A DNA stretch of 64,000 bases from Bordetella petrii. Its GTDB lineage: Bacteria > Pseudomonadota > Gammaproteobacteria > Burkholderiales > Burkholderiaceae_B. Location of the stretch: the NCBI RefSeq assembly GCF_000067205.1, contig NC_010170.1, positions 5,022,001 to 5,086,000 of the forward strand, written 5' to 3'. Both the position numbers and the translations under genes were made by a program. The notes beneath the pieces are model-generated. The model made no database searches. It saw only the letters and a list, made by a program, of their open reading frames with translations, and was not told the DNA's origin. Shown piece after piece: positions 50,549-60,199 of the stretch. Positions within the stretch are counted from its first letter, which is position 1, and every line of letters begins with the position of its first letter.

Positions 50549-51415
50549 CTACAGGGCGGCGATACGGGCATCATACCCCGCCCGCAGCCGTGCATAAACG
50601 GGGCCGGGCTTGCCGTTGCCGACCGGCTTGCCGTCGTAGCTCGTGGCGGGCAGGACTTCCTTGGTGGCCGAGGTCACCAGCAGCTCGTCGGCCGCGGCCA
50701 CTTCCTCGCGCGACAGACGGCGCGCCTCGAAAGCGATGCCGGCCTCGGCCGCCAGCTCGCCCATCAGGCCGTAGCGGATGCCTTCGAGAATGAGGTTGTT
50801 CTTGGGCGGGGCCAGCAGCTTGCCGCCCGACACCACCCAGATATTGCTGGAGGAGCCTTCGGTCAGGAAGCCGTCGCGGAACTGCGCGACTTCGTCGGCG
50901 CCCGCTTCAACCGCCTGCTGGCGGGCCAGCACATTGCCCAGCAGCGACACCGACTTGATCTCGCAATGCAGCCAGCGCTCGTCGGGAATGCTGATCAGGC
51001 TGACGCCCTGCTCGCGCTGCGCCGCCGAAGGCGGGTTGAACACGGTGGCCATGCCGAACACGGTGGGGCGGATGGCTTCTTTGGGAAACGCGTGATCGCG
51101 CTTGTACACGCCGCGCGTCACCTGCAAATAGACGATGCAGGTGGCCGTGGCCGAACGGCGCGCCAGCTCGCCGATGAGCTCGACCCATTCGGCGCGCGCC
51201 ATGGGCTGGGCGATGCTCAGCGCCTTCAGACTGCGGTCGAGGCGGTCGAGGTGCTCGGTCATGCGAAACGGCTTGCCGTTGTACACCGGCACGACCTCGT
51301 AAATGCCGTCGCCGAAAATGAAACCCCGGTCCAGCACCGAGATCTTGGCCTGGTCGGCCCGCGTGAATTCACCGTTGAGATACACCTGGCTGTCGCCCGG
51401 CATGCCCGGAATCAT
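50549..51415 (-). CDS. dat: D-amino acid aminotransferase (class IV PLP)
   Basis: A 288-residue fold-type IV aminotransferase. LDRGFIFGDGIYEVVPVYNGKPFRM at the start, the PLP Lys in CEIKSVSLLGNVLA, and EGSSSNIWVV. Sits between dacC and the DUF493 gene, a common order. D-alanine transamination is the likely reaction; branched-chain aminotransferase is a less likely alternative. Confidence 0.88.
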   Translation of the reverse strand: MIPGMPGDSQVYLNGEFTRADQAKISVLDRGFIFGDGIYEVVPVYNGKPFRMTEHLDRLDRSLKALSIAQPMARAEWVELIGELARRSATATCIVYLQVTRGVYKRDHAFPKEAIRPTVFGMATVFNPPSAAQREQGVSLISIPDERWLHCEIKSVSLLGNVLARQQAVEAGADEVAQFRDGFLTEGSSSNIWVVSGGKLLAPPKNNLILEGIRYGLMGELAAEAGIAFEARRLSREEVAAADELLVTSATKEVLPATSYDGKPVGNGKPGPVYARLRAGYDARIAAL

Positions 51416-51473
51416 GGATGGCTCCTGAGTGCGAAAGGGGCGGCGGCGCCGCCCCGGAAGATAAGTATGTACG

Positions 51474-52718
51474 TTATTGCAGCTTGCGCTTGACCATGTC
51501 GACCAGCCGGCCGAAGAAGCCGGCCCGTTCGACGTCGTCTTGCACCACCAGCGGTTCGGTGCGCAGCACCTTGCCGTCGAGCGTGAGCTGCAGCGTGCCG
51601 ACCTGCTGGCCCTTGGACAGCGGGGCCACCAGCGGATCGGTGTGCTGCGCCACCGGCTTGATGTCGCCCGCCTTGCCGCGCGGCACGGTCAGCGACACAG
51701 GATGGGGCGGCCCCAGCTTGACGGTTTCGACCGTGCCTTCCCAGACGCGCACGTCCAGCCCGGGCTGGCTCTTGCCGTACAGCTGCACCGTGTCGAAGTT
51801 CTGGAAGCTCCAGTTCAGCAGCTTCAGGCTTTCTTCGGCGCGGGTGGCTTCGCTGTCGGCGCCGGCCAGCACGGTAAGCACGCGGCGGTCGCCGCGCAGC
51901 GCGGTCGACACCAGGCAGTAGCCGGCCGCATCAGTATGGCCGGTTTTCATGCCGTCGACCGAGGGGTCGGCCCACAACAGGCGATTGCGGTTGGGCTGCG
52001 TGATCTTGTTGTAGGTGAATTCTTTCTGCTTGTAGTAGTGGTAGTAGTCGGGGTGGTCGTTGATGAGCGCGGCCGACAACACCGCCAGGTCGGCCACGGT
52101 GGTGACGTGTTGCGGGTCGGGCAATCCGGTGGCGTTCATGAAATGCGTGCGCTTCAGGCCCAGGCGCTCGGCTTCCTGGTTCATCAGCGCGGCAAAGGCG
52201 GATTCGCTGCCGCCCACGGCCTCGGCCAGCGCCACCGAGGCGTCGTTGCCCGATTGCACGATCATGCCCTGAATGAGCTCGTCGACCGTGACCGGCTTGC
52301 GGGGCTCGATGAACATGCGCGAACCGCCGGTGCGCCACGCGTGTTCCGACACCGGCACCTGCTGTTCGAGGGTGATGCGCTTTTCTTTCAGCGCATTGAA
52401 CACCACGTAGGCGGTCATGATCTTGGTGAGCGAGGCCGGCTCGATCTGCATGTCGGGATTGGCCGCCGCCAGCACCTGGCCGCTGCTGGCATCGATGGTG
52501 ATCCAGGCGCGCGCCGCGATGGTGGGCGCGGGCACCGACGACAATTCCGCCACCGGCGTCGTGTCCGCCGCCGCGGGCGCGGTGCCGGCCGTCGGCGCTG
52601 CCGGCTGCTGCTGCGCCCAGGCAGGCGCGGATGCCGCCATCAACGCCGACAACACGGCGCCGGCCAACGCGCGGCGGGAAAACGCAACAGAAGACGGAAG
52701 GGAACGATTGTTTTTCAT
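51474..52718 (-). CDS. dacC: D-alanyl-D-alanine carboxypeptidase (PBP5/6 family)
   Basis: A 414-residue periplasmic penicillin-binding protein. Signal peptide (LAGAVLSALMAASAPAWA), SxxK at Ser96-Lys99 (ASLTKIM), SGN in VQSGNDASV, KTG in GMKTGHTDAAGY, then a PBP5 C-terminal domain and an amphipathic anchor (GFFGRLVDMVKRKLQ). Trims pentapeptides of peptidoglycan. ATG 52718 is preferred to a TTG two codons earlier. Confidence 0.96.
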   Translation of the reverse strand: MKNNRSLPSSVAFSRRALAGAVLSALMAASAPAWAQQQPAAPTAGTAPAAADTTPVAELSSVPAPTIAARAWITIDASSGQVLAAANPDMQIEPASLTKIMTAYVVFNALKEKRITLEQQVPVSEHAWRTGGSRMFIEPRKPVTVDELIQGMIVQSGNDASVALAEAVGGSESAFAALMNQEAERLGLKRTHFMNATGLPDPQHVTTVADLAVLSAALINDHPDYYHYYKQKEFTYNKITQPNRNRLLWADPSVDGMKTGHTDAAGYCLVSTALRGDRRVLTVLAGADSEATRAEESLKLLNWSFQNFDTVQLYGKSQPGLDVRVWEGTVETVKLGPPHPVSLTVPRGKAGDIKPVAQHTDPLVAPLSKGQQVGTLQLTLDGKVLRTEPLVVQDDVERAGFFGRLVDMVKRKLQ

Positions 52719-52869
52719 CGGCAAGAGTAGTCCACGATCAAGAGCAGCCCAGACGGGGCGAAAGCTGCATCATTATAGGCAGGGGGTAGGACTGCGCGGC
52801 GGAGATAAATGTTCCGCCCAACGCCCGACAGGTAACGCGATGCTACCCGGGGCACGGAGCCTGCCGCGG

Positions 52870-53523
52870 TTAATCCAGCGCCACTTTCAGGCGCGCCTGC
52901 ACCAGCGCGCGCAGCACCAGCAGCTTGCCATGGAAGAAATGCGAGGCGCCCGGCACCACCACCACCGGCACGTCGCGCGGGCGCGCCCAGTCGAGCGTTT
53001 CGGACAATGGCACCACCTCGTCCTGTTCGCCGTGCACCATCAGCGTATCGGCCGGCACCTCGATCTCGCGTTCCTGGAAGCGCTGTACCGCGGCTCCCAT
53101 CAGCATCAGTGCCACGGGCAAGGCCGCATCGCCGGCTTCGGCCAGGCCGGCATAGGTTTGCGCGGCCACCGCGGTGCCGAACGAAAAGCCCCCCAGCACC
53201 CAGGGCGCGCCGGCCAGTTCGGGATACCGCTCGCGCATTTGCGCCACCAGCGCCAGCATGTCGCGGGTTTCGCCGCGCGCCTTGTCGAATTCGCCCTCTG
53301 ACTTGCCCACGCCGCGGAGATCCGGGCGCACCGCGACCAGGCCATGCTGCACGCATGCGCGCGCGACGGTGGTGACGACCTTGTTGTCGCGCGCGCCGCC
53401 CTGCAGGGAATGCGGGTGCAGCACCAGCGCCCAGCCGCGCGGCGGGTCGGCCGGCCAGTCGACGGCGCAATCGATAAGGCCGGCTTCGCCGGTAAAGGAC
53501 AGGGTTTCGGTATGTGCAGGCAT
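52870..53523 (-). CDS. Alpha/beta hydrolase (COG2945-like)
   Basis: A 217-residue alpha/beta hydrolase. Nucleophile elbow GGFSFGTAVA, Asp in MVHGEQDEVVPLSE and His in GASHFFHGKL form the triad; HPHSLQGGARDNKVVTTVARA is the family hallmark. Substrate unknown. No signal peptide. Divergent from birA. Confidence 0.9.
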   Translation of the reverse strand: MPAHTETLSFTGEAGLIDCAVDWPADPPRGWALVLHPHSLQGGARDNKVVTTVARACVQHGLVAVRPDLRGVGKSEGEFDKARGETRDMLALVAQMRERYPELAGAPWVLGGFSFGTAVAAQTYAGLAEAGDAALPVALMLMGAAVQRFQEREIEVPADTLMVHGEQDEVVPLSETLDWARPRDVPVVVVPGASHFFHGKLLVLRALVQARLKVALD

Positions 53524-53614
53524 GGACGAACGCAAAACAGGAACACGCAATCCTGCATGTTACCAATCAACCCCGCCGTGACCCGCCGCGGCGCGGTGCC
53601 CTACAATCGCCGCC

Positions 53615-54475
53615 ATGCTTACTGATGTCCGCCACACCGACCTGCCCGCGCCCGATGCGCTGGCGCGCGAGCTGTCCGCGCGGCTCGATGGCTTCCAGTC
53701 CATCGGCTGGACGGCCAGCACCGGGTCCACCAACGCCGACCTGCTGGCGCGCGCGCGCGCCAGCGGCGGGTCGTGGCTGCTGGGCACGCACCTGCAGCAA
53801 GCCGGCCGGGGCCGGGCCGGGCGCCCCTGGCAGAACCGTTCGGGGGCGGCCTTGATGTTCTCGTGCGCCTTTCCCGTGCGCATGCCCGCCAACCGCCTGC
53901 CTGCCCTGTCGCCACTGGCCGGCCTGGCCGCCTGCGAGGCGCTGCGCTCGCTGGCGGGCGGCGCCGCCGGGCTAGGCGTCAAGTGGCCCAACGACGTGCA
54001 GTGGCACGATGCCAAGCTGGCCGGCGTGCTGGTCGAATCCGCCCGCGATCCGGCCGTGCCCGGCGGCTACATCGTGGTCATCGGCATGGGCGTGAACCTG
54101 CGCGATGCCGACACCCTGTCGCGGGCGCTGGACCGCGCGGTAGCCGATTGGACCTGCGTGGTCGAACAGGCCGGCTGCGCGCCGGTCAGCGCCGCCGACA
54201 TCGTCTGCGCCGCCGCCACCGCGTGGCGCGACGCGGTGCGCGACCTCGAAGCGCATGGCTTCGCGCCCTTTCGCGCGCGCTTTCACGCGGTGGACGCCCT
54301 GGCCGGCCGCGCAGTCAACGTCGTAGACCAAGGCGCGGTGCTGTTCAGCGGCACGGCAAACGGACTTGACGAACAAGGCCGCCTGCTCGTGCAAACCGGC
54401 GGCGGGCTGACGCCCGTGTCGGTGGGTGAAATCTCGATCCGGCCGGCGGCCGGCCTGCCCGAGAGCCGCGCATGA
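53615..54475 (+). CDS. birA: Biotin-protein ligase, monofunctional
   Basis: A 286-residue enzyme biotinylating acetyl-CoA carboxylase carrier protein. GSTNADLLARA, the biotinyl-AMP loop QQAGRGRAGRPWQN and KWPNDVQWHDAKLAGVLVE are present. There is no N-terminal helix-turn-helix, so it is not a repressor. Overlaps coaX by ATGA. Confidence 0.95.
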   Translation: MLTDVRHTDLPAPDALARELSARLDGFQSIGWTASTGSTNADLLARARASGGSWLLGTHLQQAGRGRAGRPWQNRSGAALMFSCAFPVRMPANRLPALSPLAGLAACEALRSLAGGAAGLGVKWPNDVQWHDAKLAGVLVESARDPAVPGGYIVVIGMGVNLRDADTLSRALDRAVADWTCVVEQAGCAPVSAADIVCAAATAWRDAVRDLEAHGFAPFRARFHAVDALAGRAVNVVDQGAVLFSGTANGLDEQGRLLVQTGGGLTPVSVGEISIRPAAGLPESRA

Positions 54476-55266
54476 TCTTGCTGATCGACTCCGGCAACAG
54501 CCGCCTGAAGGTCGGCTGGCTGGATAACGGCGCGCGCGAACCCGCGGCCGTGGCTTTCGACAATCTCGACCCGCACGCCCTGGGAGACTGGCTGGGCACC
54601 CTGTCGCGCAAGCCGACGCTGGCGCTGGGGGTGAACGTGGCCGGCGCCGAACGCGGCGAAGGCATCCGTGCCGCCCTGGCGGGCCACGGCTGTCCGGTGC
54701 ACTGGATCACCTCGCGCCCGCAGTTGCTGGGGCTGCGCAACGGCTACACCCAGCCGGCCCAGTTGGGAGCCGACCGCCTGGTTTCGCTGCTGGGTGTGCG
54801 CAGCCGCCTGGCGCAAACGCACCCGCCGTTCGTGCTGGCCTCGTTCGGCACGGCCACCACCATCGATACCGTGGGGCCCGACAACGCTTTTGCCGGCGGC
54901 CTGATTCTGCCCGGGCCGGCGCTAATGCGTAGCTCGCTGGCGCGCGGCACCGCCAACCTGCCCCTGGCCGACGGGCCGGTGGTCGATTTTCCGGTCGACA
55001 CCCACCAGGCCATCGCCTCGGGCATCGCCGCCGCCCAGGCCGGCGCCGTCGTGCGCCAGTGGCTGGCGGCCTGCCGGCATTACGGATGCGCCGCCGATAT
55101 TTATGTGGCCGGCGGCGGCTGGCCCGAGGTACAACAAGAAACCGAGCGGCTGTTGGCCCAGGCCGCCGCCATCGCGGGCGCACCGCCCCTGCCCGCCTAC
55201 CTGGACCGCCCGGTGCTGGACGGCCTGGCGCTGCTGGCCGCGCAACCCGACCCGCAATCCCTGTGA
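54472..55266 (+). CDS. coaX: Type III pantothenate kinase (Baf in Bordetella)
   Basis: A 264-residue CoaX, first step to CoA. N-terminal phosphate motif LLIDSGNSRLKVGW, LGADRLVSLLGV, and FGTATTIDTV with the catalytic Asp. In Bordetella pertussis the orthologue was first described as Baf, Bvg accessory factor. Coupled to birA. Confidence 0.95.
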   Translation: MILLIDSGNSRLKVGWLDNGAREPAAVAFDNLDPHALGDWLGTLSRKPTLALGVNVAGAERGEGIRAALAGHGCPVHWITSRPQLLGLRNGYTQPAQLGADRLVSLLGVRSRLAQTHPPFVLASFGTATTIDTVGPDNAFAGGLILPGPALMRSSLARGTANLPLADGPVVDFPVDTHQAIASGIAAAQAGAVVRQWLAACRHYGCAADIYVAGGGWPEVQQETERLLAQAAAIAGAPPLPAYLDRPVLDGLALLAAQPDPQSL

Positions 55267-55276
55267 GCGTGCTGCG

Positions 55277-55429
55277 ATGCGAGTGCTCTTCGTACTGATC
55301 ATGCTGGCCAACCTGTGGGTCTATGCCCTGGGCCAGGGCTGGCTGGGCAGCCGCCCCGACGACGCCGGCCGCGACATGGCCGCGCTCAAGCAAGAGCTCA
55401 ACGCCGACAAAGTGAAGATCGAACGGTAG
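55277..55429 (+). CDS. Small protein after coaX, possible truncated SPOR-type protein
   Basis: A 50-residue ORF with an N-terminal membrane or signal helix (MRVLFVLIMLANLWVYALGQ) and a charged tail (LKQELNADKVKIER). It begins 10 bases after coaX. From memory, related genera encode a longer SPOR-domain protein at this spot with a similar start; if so, this copy has lost its C-terminal domain, and a palindromic repeat lies just downstream (55466). Otherwise it is a small membrane protein in its own right. Confidence 0.5.
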   Translation: MRVLFVLIMLANLWVYALGQGWLGSRPDDAGRDMAALKQELNADKVKIER

Positions 55430-55465
55430 CCGCGGCCGGACGCCTGCAACCAACCTGAAGCGCCA

Positions 55466-55520
55466 GGTGCCTGACACCAAAGTGTGCCCCGGCCGTTTCA
55501 AGAAACCGGTGTCAGGCACC
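55466..55520. repeat. Palindrome pair of the dispersed family, convergent intergenic space
   Basis: GGTGCCTGACACC (55466-55478) and GGTGTCAGGCACC (55508-55520) are perfect 13-bp inverted repeats separated by 29 bases between the convergent small ORF and waaA. The pair could fold as a bidirectional terminator. Confidence 0.8.
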
Positions 55521-55545
55521 GGGCGGCGCCTGGAACCTGCGCAGG

Positions 55546-56847
55546 CTAGGTCTCAAGCCATTCTTCAAGCGCCTGCAGGGTGCGCTCGGTAGCTCCCGCA
55601 TGGCTGGCCGACCAGTTCCGCGCCGCGCGGCCCATGGCCTGGCGACGCTCGTCGTCGTCCAGCAGCGCCAGGGCGGCGTCCAGCGCGGCAGGCGCATCGG
55701 CGGCGCGCAGCACGGCCCCCGCCGCCACGGCGTCTTGCGCCGCCTGCTTGAAATTGAAAGTATGCGGCCCCACCACCACCGGCACGCCGGCAGCGCAGGC
55801 TTCGATCAGGTTTTGCCCGCCCAACGGCGCGAAACTGCCCGCCACAATGGCCACGTCGGCGGCGGCGCAGTAGAAGGCCATTTCGCCGAGCGTGTCGCCT
55901 AGCACCACGTCGACGTCGCCAGCCACCGGCGGCAGCGCCTCGGCCGGCGCGCCAGCGCGGGAACGCCGCACGCACGACAACCCGGCTTCACGCAACCGCG
56001 CCTCGGCCTCGTCGAAACGCTGCGGATGCCGGGGGATCAGCACATACAGCACGGGCCGGCCGCCGCCTGCACGGGCCCGCATGGCCTGCGCAAACATCGC
56101 ATCTTCGCCCTCGCGCGTGCTGGCCACCGCCACCACGGGCCTCCCCAGCGCCTGCCGCCAGGCTCGGCCTGCCTGCACCTGCCCGGCGGGCAAGGCCAAA
56201 TCGAACTTCAGGTTGCCGGTTACCCGCACATGGCGCGCGCCGGCCTGCTCCAGGCGCCGGGCGTCTTCCGGCGTCTGGGCGAGCACGGCATCCAGGCCTG
56301 CCAGCGCATCGCGCAGGGCCTGGCCCATCCAGCCAGCCTGGCGCAGCGACGACGCGGAAAACCGCGCGCTGACCAACGCCATTTGCACCCCTTGCCGGCG
56401 CGCCTGCGCCAGCAGGTTGGGCCATACTTCGCGCTCGATAAGCAGCCCGCAGCGCGGCGTGTAGCGCTGCAGAAAGCCATAGACGGCGCCGGGAAAATCG
56501 TAAGGCAGCCAGGTCTGGCGCAACTGGCCGGCCGCGATGGCGGCCGCGAACAAGCGCGCGCCCTCGGCCCGGCCAGTGGCGGTGGTGTGGGTCAGCAGTA
56601 CGGGCAGACCCCGATCCAGCAGCGCCTGCACCAGCGGCTGGGCGGCGCGGGTTTCGCCCAGACTGACCGCATGCACCCACACCGGCGACCGGGCAAACGG
56701 CGCGGGTCCGGCCGGATCGGGCCGCCCGAAGCGCGCCCCCGAGAAAATGCCCCATTCGCCGCCGGCGCGCCTGGCGCGCCGCGCCATCCACAGCCACACC
56801 AGCGGGGCAGCCGCGCGCAATGCCAGGGTGTACGCGCCGCGCCGCAT
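55546..56847 (-). CDS. waaA: Kdo transferase
   Basis: A 433-residue GT-B enzyme adding Kdo to lipid A precursor. An N-terminal membrane anchor (LALRAAAPLVWLWMARR), the catalytic Glu region WVHAVSLGETRAA, LIEREVWPNL and the donor motif GSFAPLGGQNLIEACAAGVPVVVGP. It lies 47 bases after waaC; in Bordetella waaA and waaC adjoin the wlb cluster, as here. Confidence 0.95.
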   Translation of the reverse strand: MRRGAYTLALRAAAPLVWLWMARRARRAGGEWGIFSGARFGRPDPAGPAPFARSPVWVHAVSLGETRAAQPLVQALLDRGLPVLLTHTTATGRAEGARLFAAAIAAGQLRQTWLPYDFPGAVYGFLQRYTPRCGLLIEREVWPNLLAQARRQGVQMALVSARFSASSLRQAGWMGQALRDALAGLDAVLAQTPEDARRLEQAGARHVRVTGNLKFDLALPAGQVQAGRAWRQALGRPVVAVASTREGEDAMFAQAMRARAGGGRPVLYVLIPRHPQRFDEAEARLREAGLSCVRRSRAGAPAEALPPVAGDVDVVLGDTLGEMAFYCAAADVAIVAGSFAPLGGQNLIEACAAGVPVVVGPHTFNFKQAAQDAVAAGAVLRAADAPAALDAALALLDDDERRQAMGRAARNWSASHAGATERTLQALEEWLET

Positions 56848-56894
56848 GTCAGCCGGCCGCCGCGCGGTATGTCAGGGCGGCGTGCGCTTGCATG

Positions 56895-57917
56895 TCAGCT
56901 GGCCGCCAGGGCCTGTTCAACCGAGGCCAGCACCGCCTCGCGCGACGGCGGCGCGCCGCGGTCGCCCAGGCTGGCGGTGAAATTCGAGCCGATCAGGGGC
57001 GTGCGTACCGGCGTGGACGCCCGGTAGATGCCCACCGTGGGCCGGCCCAGCGCGGCCGACAGATGGGTCAGGCCGCTGTCCAGCCCCACCATGATGCGCG
57101 CGCCCGCCAGCTGGCGGGCGATGGCGGTCAGGTCCATGCGTGGCAGCACCTGTACACCGTCCAGGCCGGCCACCAGGGCGTGGGCGCGTTCGGCCTCCTG
57201 GGCGTTGCCGGCCAGCAGGCGCAGGGTGCAGCCAGCCTCGCGCACGCGGGTGAACACGGCGCGCCAGTCGTCTTCGGGCCAGAGTTTGTCGTCACGGCTG
57301 GCCGACGGCATGATGACCGCGTATCCGTGATCGGTGTTCAGGTGATGATGGGGGCGCGCGCAGTCTTCGCGCGACGCCGCGCAGGCCTCGGCCTGCGCCT
57401 GGGCCTGTTGCGCGAACGCCTGCAGGCCGAAGTCGGGCGGTCCGCTGTAGGTGTAACCAAAAGCCAGCGCGGCCAGCTTGCGCTGGCGGATCACCGCCGG
57501 CTGCCAGAAGTCGACGCGATGGCGCTCTTGGTAGAACAGCGAAGCCAGCGGCTCGCGGGCCGAACGCCAGTCGAGCCCATGGCGCACGCCGCGCGTCTGC
57601 CGCACCAGCCAGGCCGATTTCAGCAGGGCCTGCATGTCGAGCACGACGTCGTACTGGACCGCGCGCAGCCGCTCGGCCAGGGCGCGCCGCTCGGCCTTCA
57701 CGGGTGCCGACCACCAGGCCTTGCGCCAGCGCCGATGGGCCACCTTGATGACCTCGTGCACGGCCGGGTGCCAGCCTGGGATTTCGGCGAATGCCTCTTC
57801 CGCGACCCAGTCGATGACGGCGTCGGGCACATGGCGGGCAATGTCGGAAATAGCCGGCAGCATGTGCACCAGATCGCCGAGCGAGGAGGTACGGACGATA
57901 AGAATGCGGGTTGCCAT
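56895..57917 (-). CDS. waaC: Heptosyltransferase I
   Basis: A 340-residue GT9 enzyme adding the first heptose to Kdo2-lipid A. RILIVRTSSLGDLVHMLPAISDI at the start and GLDSGLTHLSAALGRPTVGIY at the donor site. ATG 57917 is taken because the codon before is TTG. First gene of the waaC-waaA unit, divergent from wlbA. Confidence 0.94.
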   Translation of the reverse strand: MATRILIVRTSSLGDLVHMLPAISDIARHVPDAVIDWVAEEAFAEIPGWHPAVHEVIKVAHRRWRKAWWSAPVKAERRALAERLRAVQYDVVLDMQALLKSAWLVRQTRGVRHGLDWRSAREPLASLFYQERHRVDFWQPAVIRQRKLAALAFGYTYSGPPDFGLQAFAQQAQAQAEACAASREDCARPHHHLNTDHGYAVIMPSASRDDKLWPEDDWRAVFTRVREAGCTLRLLAGNAQEAERAHALVAGLDGVQVLPRMDLTAIARQLAGARIMVGLDSGLTHLSAALGRPTVGIYRASTPVRTPLIGSNFTASLGDRGAPPSREAVLASVEQALAAS

Positions 57918-59024
57918 CAATTACTAGTGGGAACCTTCGGGTGTATTCGTGCAAAAGACCCCACAGGCCTTCGCGGTATCATTGCTGTTACTTTTGCTGA
58001 CCCGATCCGGGACGGGCCACAACACAGAATCCCGGCAATTTACAACAAACCCAAGACTTATGACGTCTACCCCTATTGGCGACCGCAAGGTTCGCTTCGC
58101 CCTGGTGGGCTGTGGCCGCATCTCCAAGAACCACATCGGCGCGATCGAAAAACACCAGGATCGGGCCGAATTGGTTGAAATTTGCGACACCAACCCGGCC
58201 GCCCTGAAAGCCGCCCACGAAGCCACCGGAGCGCGGCCCTTCGAATCGCTGAGCGACCTGCTGGCCGAAAGCACGGCCGACGCCGTGGTGCTGGCCACGC
58301 CGTCCGGGCTGCACCCCTGGCAGGCCATCGAAGTGGCCCAGGCGGGCCGCCACGTGGTCAGCGAAAAACCCATGGCCACCCGCTGGGAAGACGGCAAGCG
58401 CATGGTCAAGGCCTGTGACGAGGCCGGCGTGCGCCTGTTCGTGGTCAAGCAGAACCGCCGCAACGCCACGCTGCAGCTGGTCAAGAAAGCCATCGAGCAG
58501 AACCGCTTCGGCCGCATCTATATGGTGACGGTCAACGTATTCTGGACCCGCCCGCAAGAGTATTACGATGCCGCCCGCTGGCGTGGCAAATGGGAATGGG
58601 ACGGTGGCGCCTTCATGAACCAGGCCAGCCACTACGTCGACCTGCTCGACTGGCTGATCGGCCCGGTCGAAAGCGTGTACGCCTACACCGGCACGCTGGC
58701 GCGCCGCATCGAGGCCGAAGACACAGGCGTGGCGGCCCTGCGCTGGCGCCACGGCGCGATGGGTTCCATCAACGTCACCATGCTCACCTACCCGCAGAAC
58801 CTGGAAGGCTCCATTACCATCCTGGGCGAGCACGGCACGGTGCGCGTGGGCGGCGTGGCGGTCAACCGCATCGACGAATGGAAATTCGCCGAACCGCACC
58901 CCGACGACGACAAGATCCGCGACGCCAGCTACGAAACCTCGTCGGTCTATGGCTTCGGCCACCCGCTCTACTACGATAATGTCTGACGTTGCCCGCGAAT
59001 TTCGGATCCCTTAACTGAGCGAGA

Positions 59025-59915
59025 TTATGCCACCCGTTGGTTCTGGGCGGCGTACCAGTCCCGCTCGAATTGCATCGGGCTGACGTAGCCCAACGTCGAG
59101 TGCAAGCGCGAATGATTGTAGAAGCTCAACCAGTCGATTACCTCGTCCATCGCTTCGCGACGCGTTGCAAAGCGCTGGCCGAGGATGCGTGCACGCTTGA
59201 GCGATCCCCACAGGCTCTCGGTCGGTGCGTTGTCCCAGCAATTGCCTCGACGGCTCATCGAACTGCGCATGCCGTAGCCCTTGAGCAGGTCCTGGAAGTC
59301 ATGACTGCAATACTGGCTGCCACGGTCACTGTGGAGGATCAGGCCCGCTTGCGGACGGCGGCGAAACCACGCCATACGCAGCGCATCAGACACCAGCTCC
59401 GTGCGCATGTGCGGCTGCATCGACCAGCCCACCACCTGACGGCTGAACAGGTCGAGAATGACGGTCAGAAACAGCCAACCCTCGTCCGTCCAGATGTACG
59501 TGATGTCCGTAGTCCAGACCTGGTCGGGACGCGCGGGAGAGAAGTCTCGTTGCAGCAGGTCCGGTGCGACCGGCAGGCTGTGTTTGCTGTCGGTCGTGAC
59601 CTTGAACCGGCGTTTGGTCTTCGCCTTGATGCCGTGCAGCTTCATGAGCCGCTGGACACGATCCTTGCTGACGCGAATGCCCTGGACCAGCAGTTGCTTC
59701 CACACGCGCGGCCAGCCGTACTCGCCTTTGGATTCAGCGTGCACGGCCTTGATGTGCACCAGCAGAGCGTCGTTGCTGATGCGTCGGCGCGGTCGGTCAG
59801 TATCGACATCCCGCACCTTGCGCGCGTGGTAACCGCTGGGGCTGACACCCAGCACCTGGCAGCTCAGGGACACCGGCCATTGTCGGCTGTGAAGCTCGAT
59901 CCAGGCGTACTTCAT
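59025..59915 (-). CDS. IS3-family transposase OrfB (DDE integrase)
   Basis: A 296-residue DDE integrase. A helix-turn-helix-like start (VSLSCQVLGVSPSGYHARK) and the catalytic core with Asp in VWTTDITYIW, Asp in LILHSDRGSQYCS and Glu in APTESLWGSLKRARI, then WLSFYNHSRLHSTLGYVSP. Its start overlaps the OrfA stop by ATGA and lies in the -1 frame, so OrfAB fusion by frameshifting is likely. Confidence 0.95.
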   Translation of the reverse strand: MKYAWIELHSRQWPVSLSCQVLGVSPSGYHARKVRDVDTDRPRRRISNDALLVHIKAVHAESKGEYGWPRVWKQLLVQGIRVSKDRVQRLMKLHGIKAKTKRRFKVTTDSKHSLPVAPDLLQRDFSPARPDQVWTTDITYIWTDEGWLFLTVILDLFSRQVVGWSMQPHMRTELVSDALRMAWFRRRPQAGLILHSDRGSQYCSHDFQDLLKGYGMRSSMSRRGNCWDNAPTESLWGSLKRARILGQRFATRREAMDEVIDWLSFYNHSRLHSTLGYVSPMQFERDWYAAQNQRVA

Positions 59916-60199
59916 GCCGACACCTTCGCAAAGTACGCCGTGGCTTTTCCCAATATGTCGCGCTCCATCTTCACGCGTGCCAACTCCGCGCGCAGCCGGG
60001 CAATCTCCATCTGTTCTGGAGAAACCTGTTTGCCTGCGCCGTTCAGCTTCCCAGCGGCATCGGCCTTCACCCAGTTGTGCAGCGTCTTCGGGCTGATGCC
60101 CAGTATCTTCGCCACCGCCGCCATGCTCTGGCCGCCGCGGACCATGCGCACGGCTTCCAGCATGAATTCCTGCGTATATCGAGCTCTCGGATTACCCAT
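59912..60199 (-). CDS. IS3-family transposase OrfA
   Basis: A 95-residue protein with a helix-turn-helix (RYTQEFMLEAVRMV to VAKILGISPKTLHNWVKA) and a leucine-zipper region (MEIARLRAELARVKMERDILGKA). A slippery heptamer G GGA AAA occurs at the codons for Leu-Gly-Lys (minus strand, 59951-59945), and the -1 frame stays open into OrfB. The product without shifting is OrfA, a likely regulator. Confidence 0.94.
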   Translation of the reverse strand: MGNPRARYTQEFMLEAVRMVRGGQSMAAVAKILGISPKTLHNWVKADAAGKLNGAGKQVSPEQMEIARLRAELARVKMERDILGKATAYFAKVSA

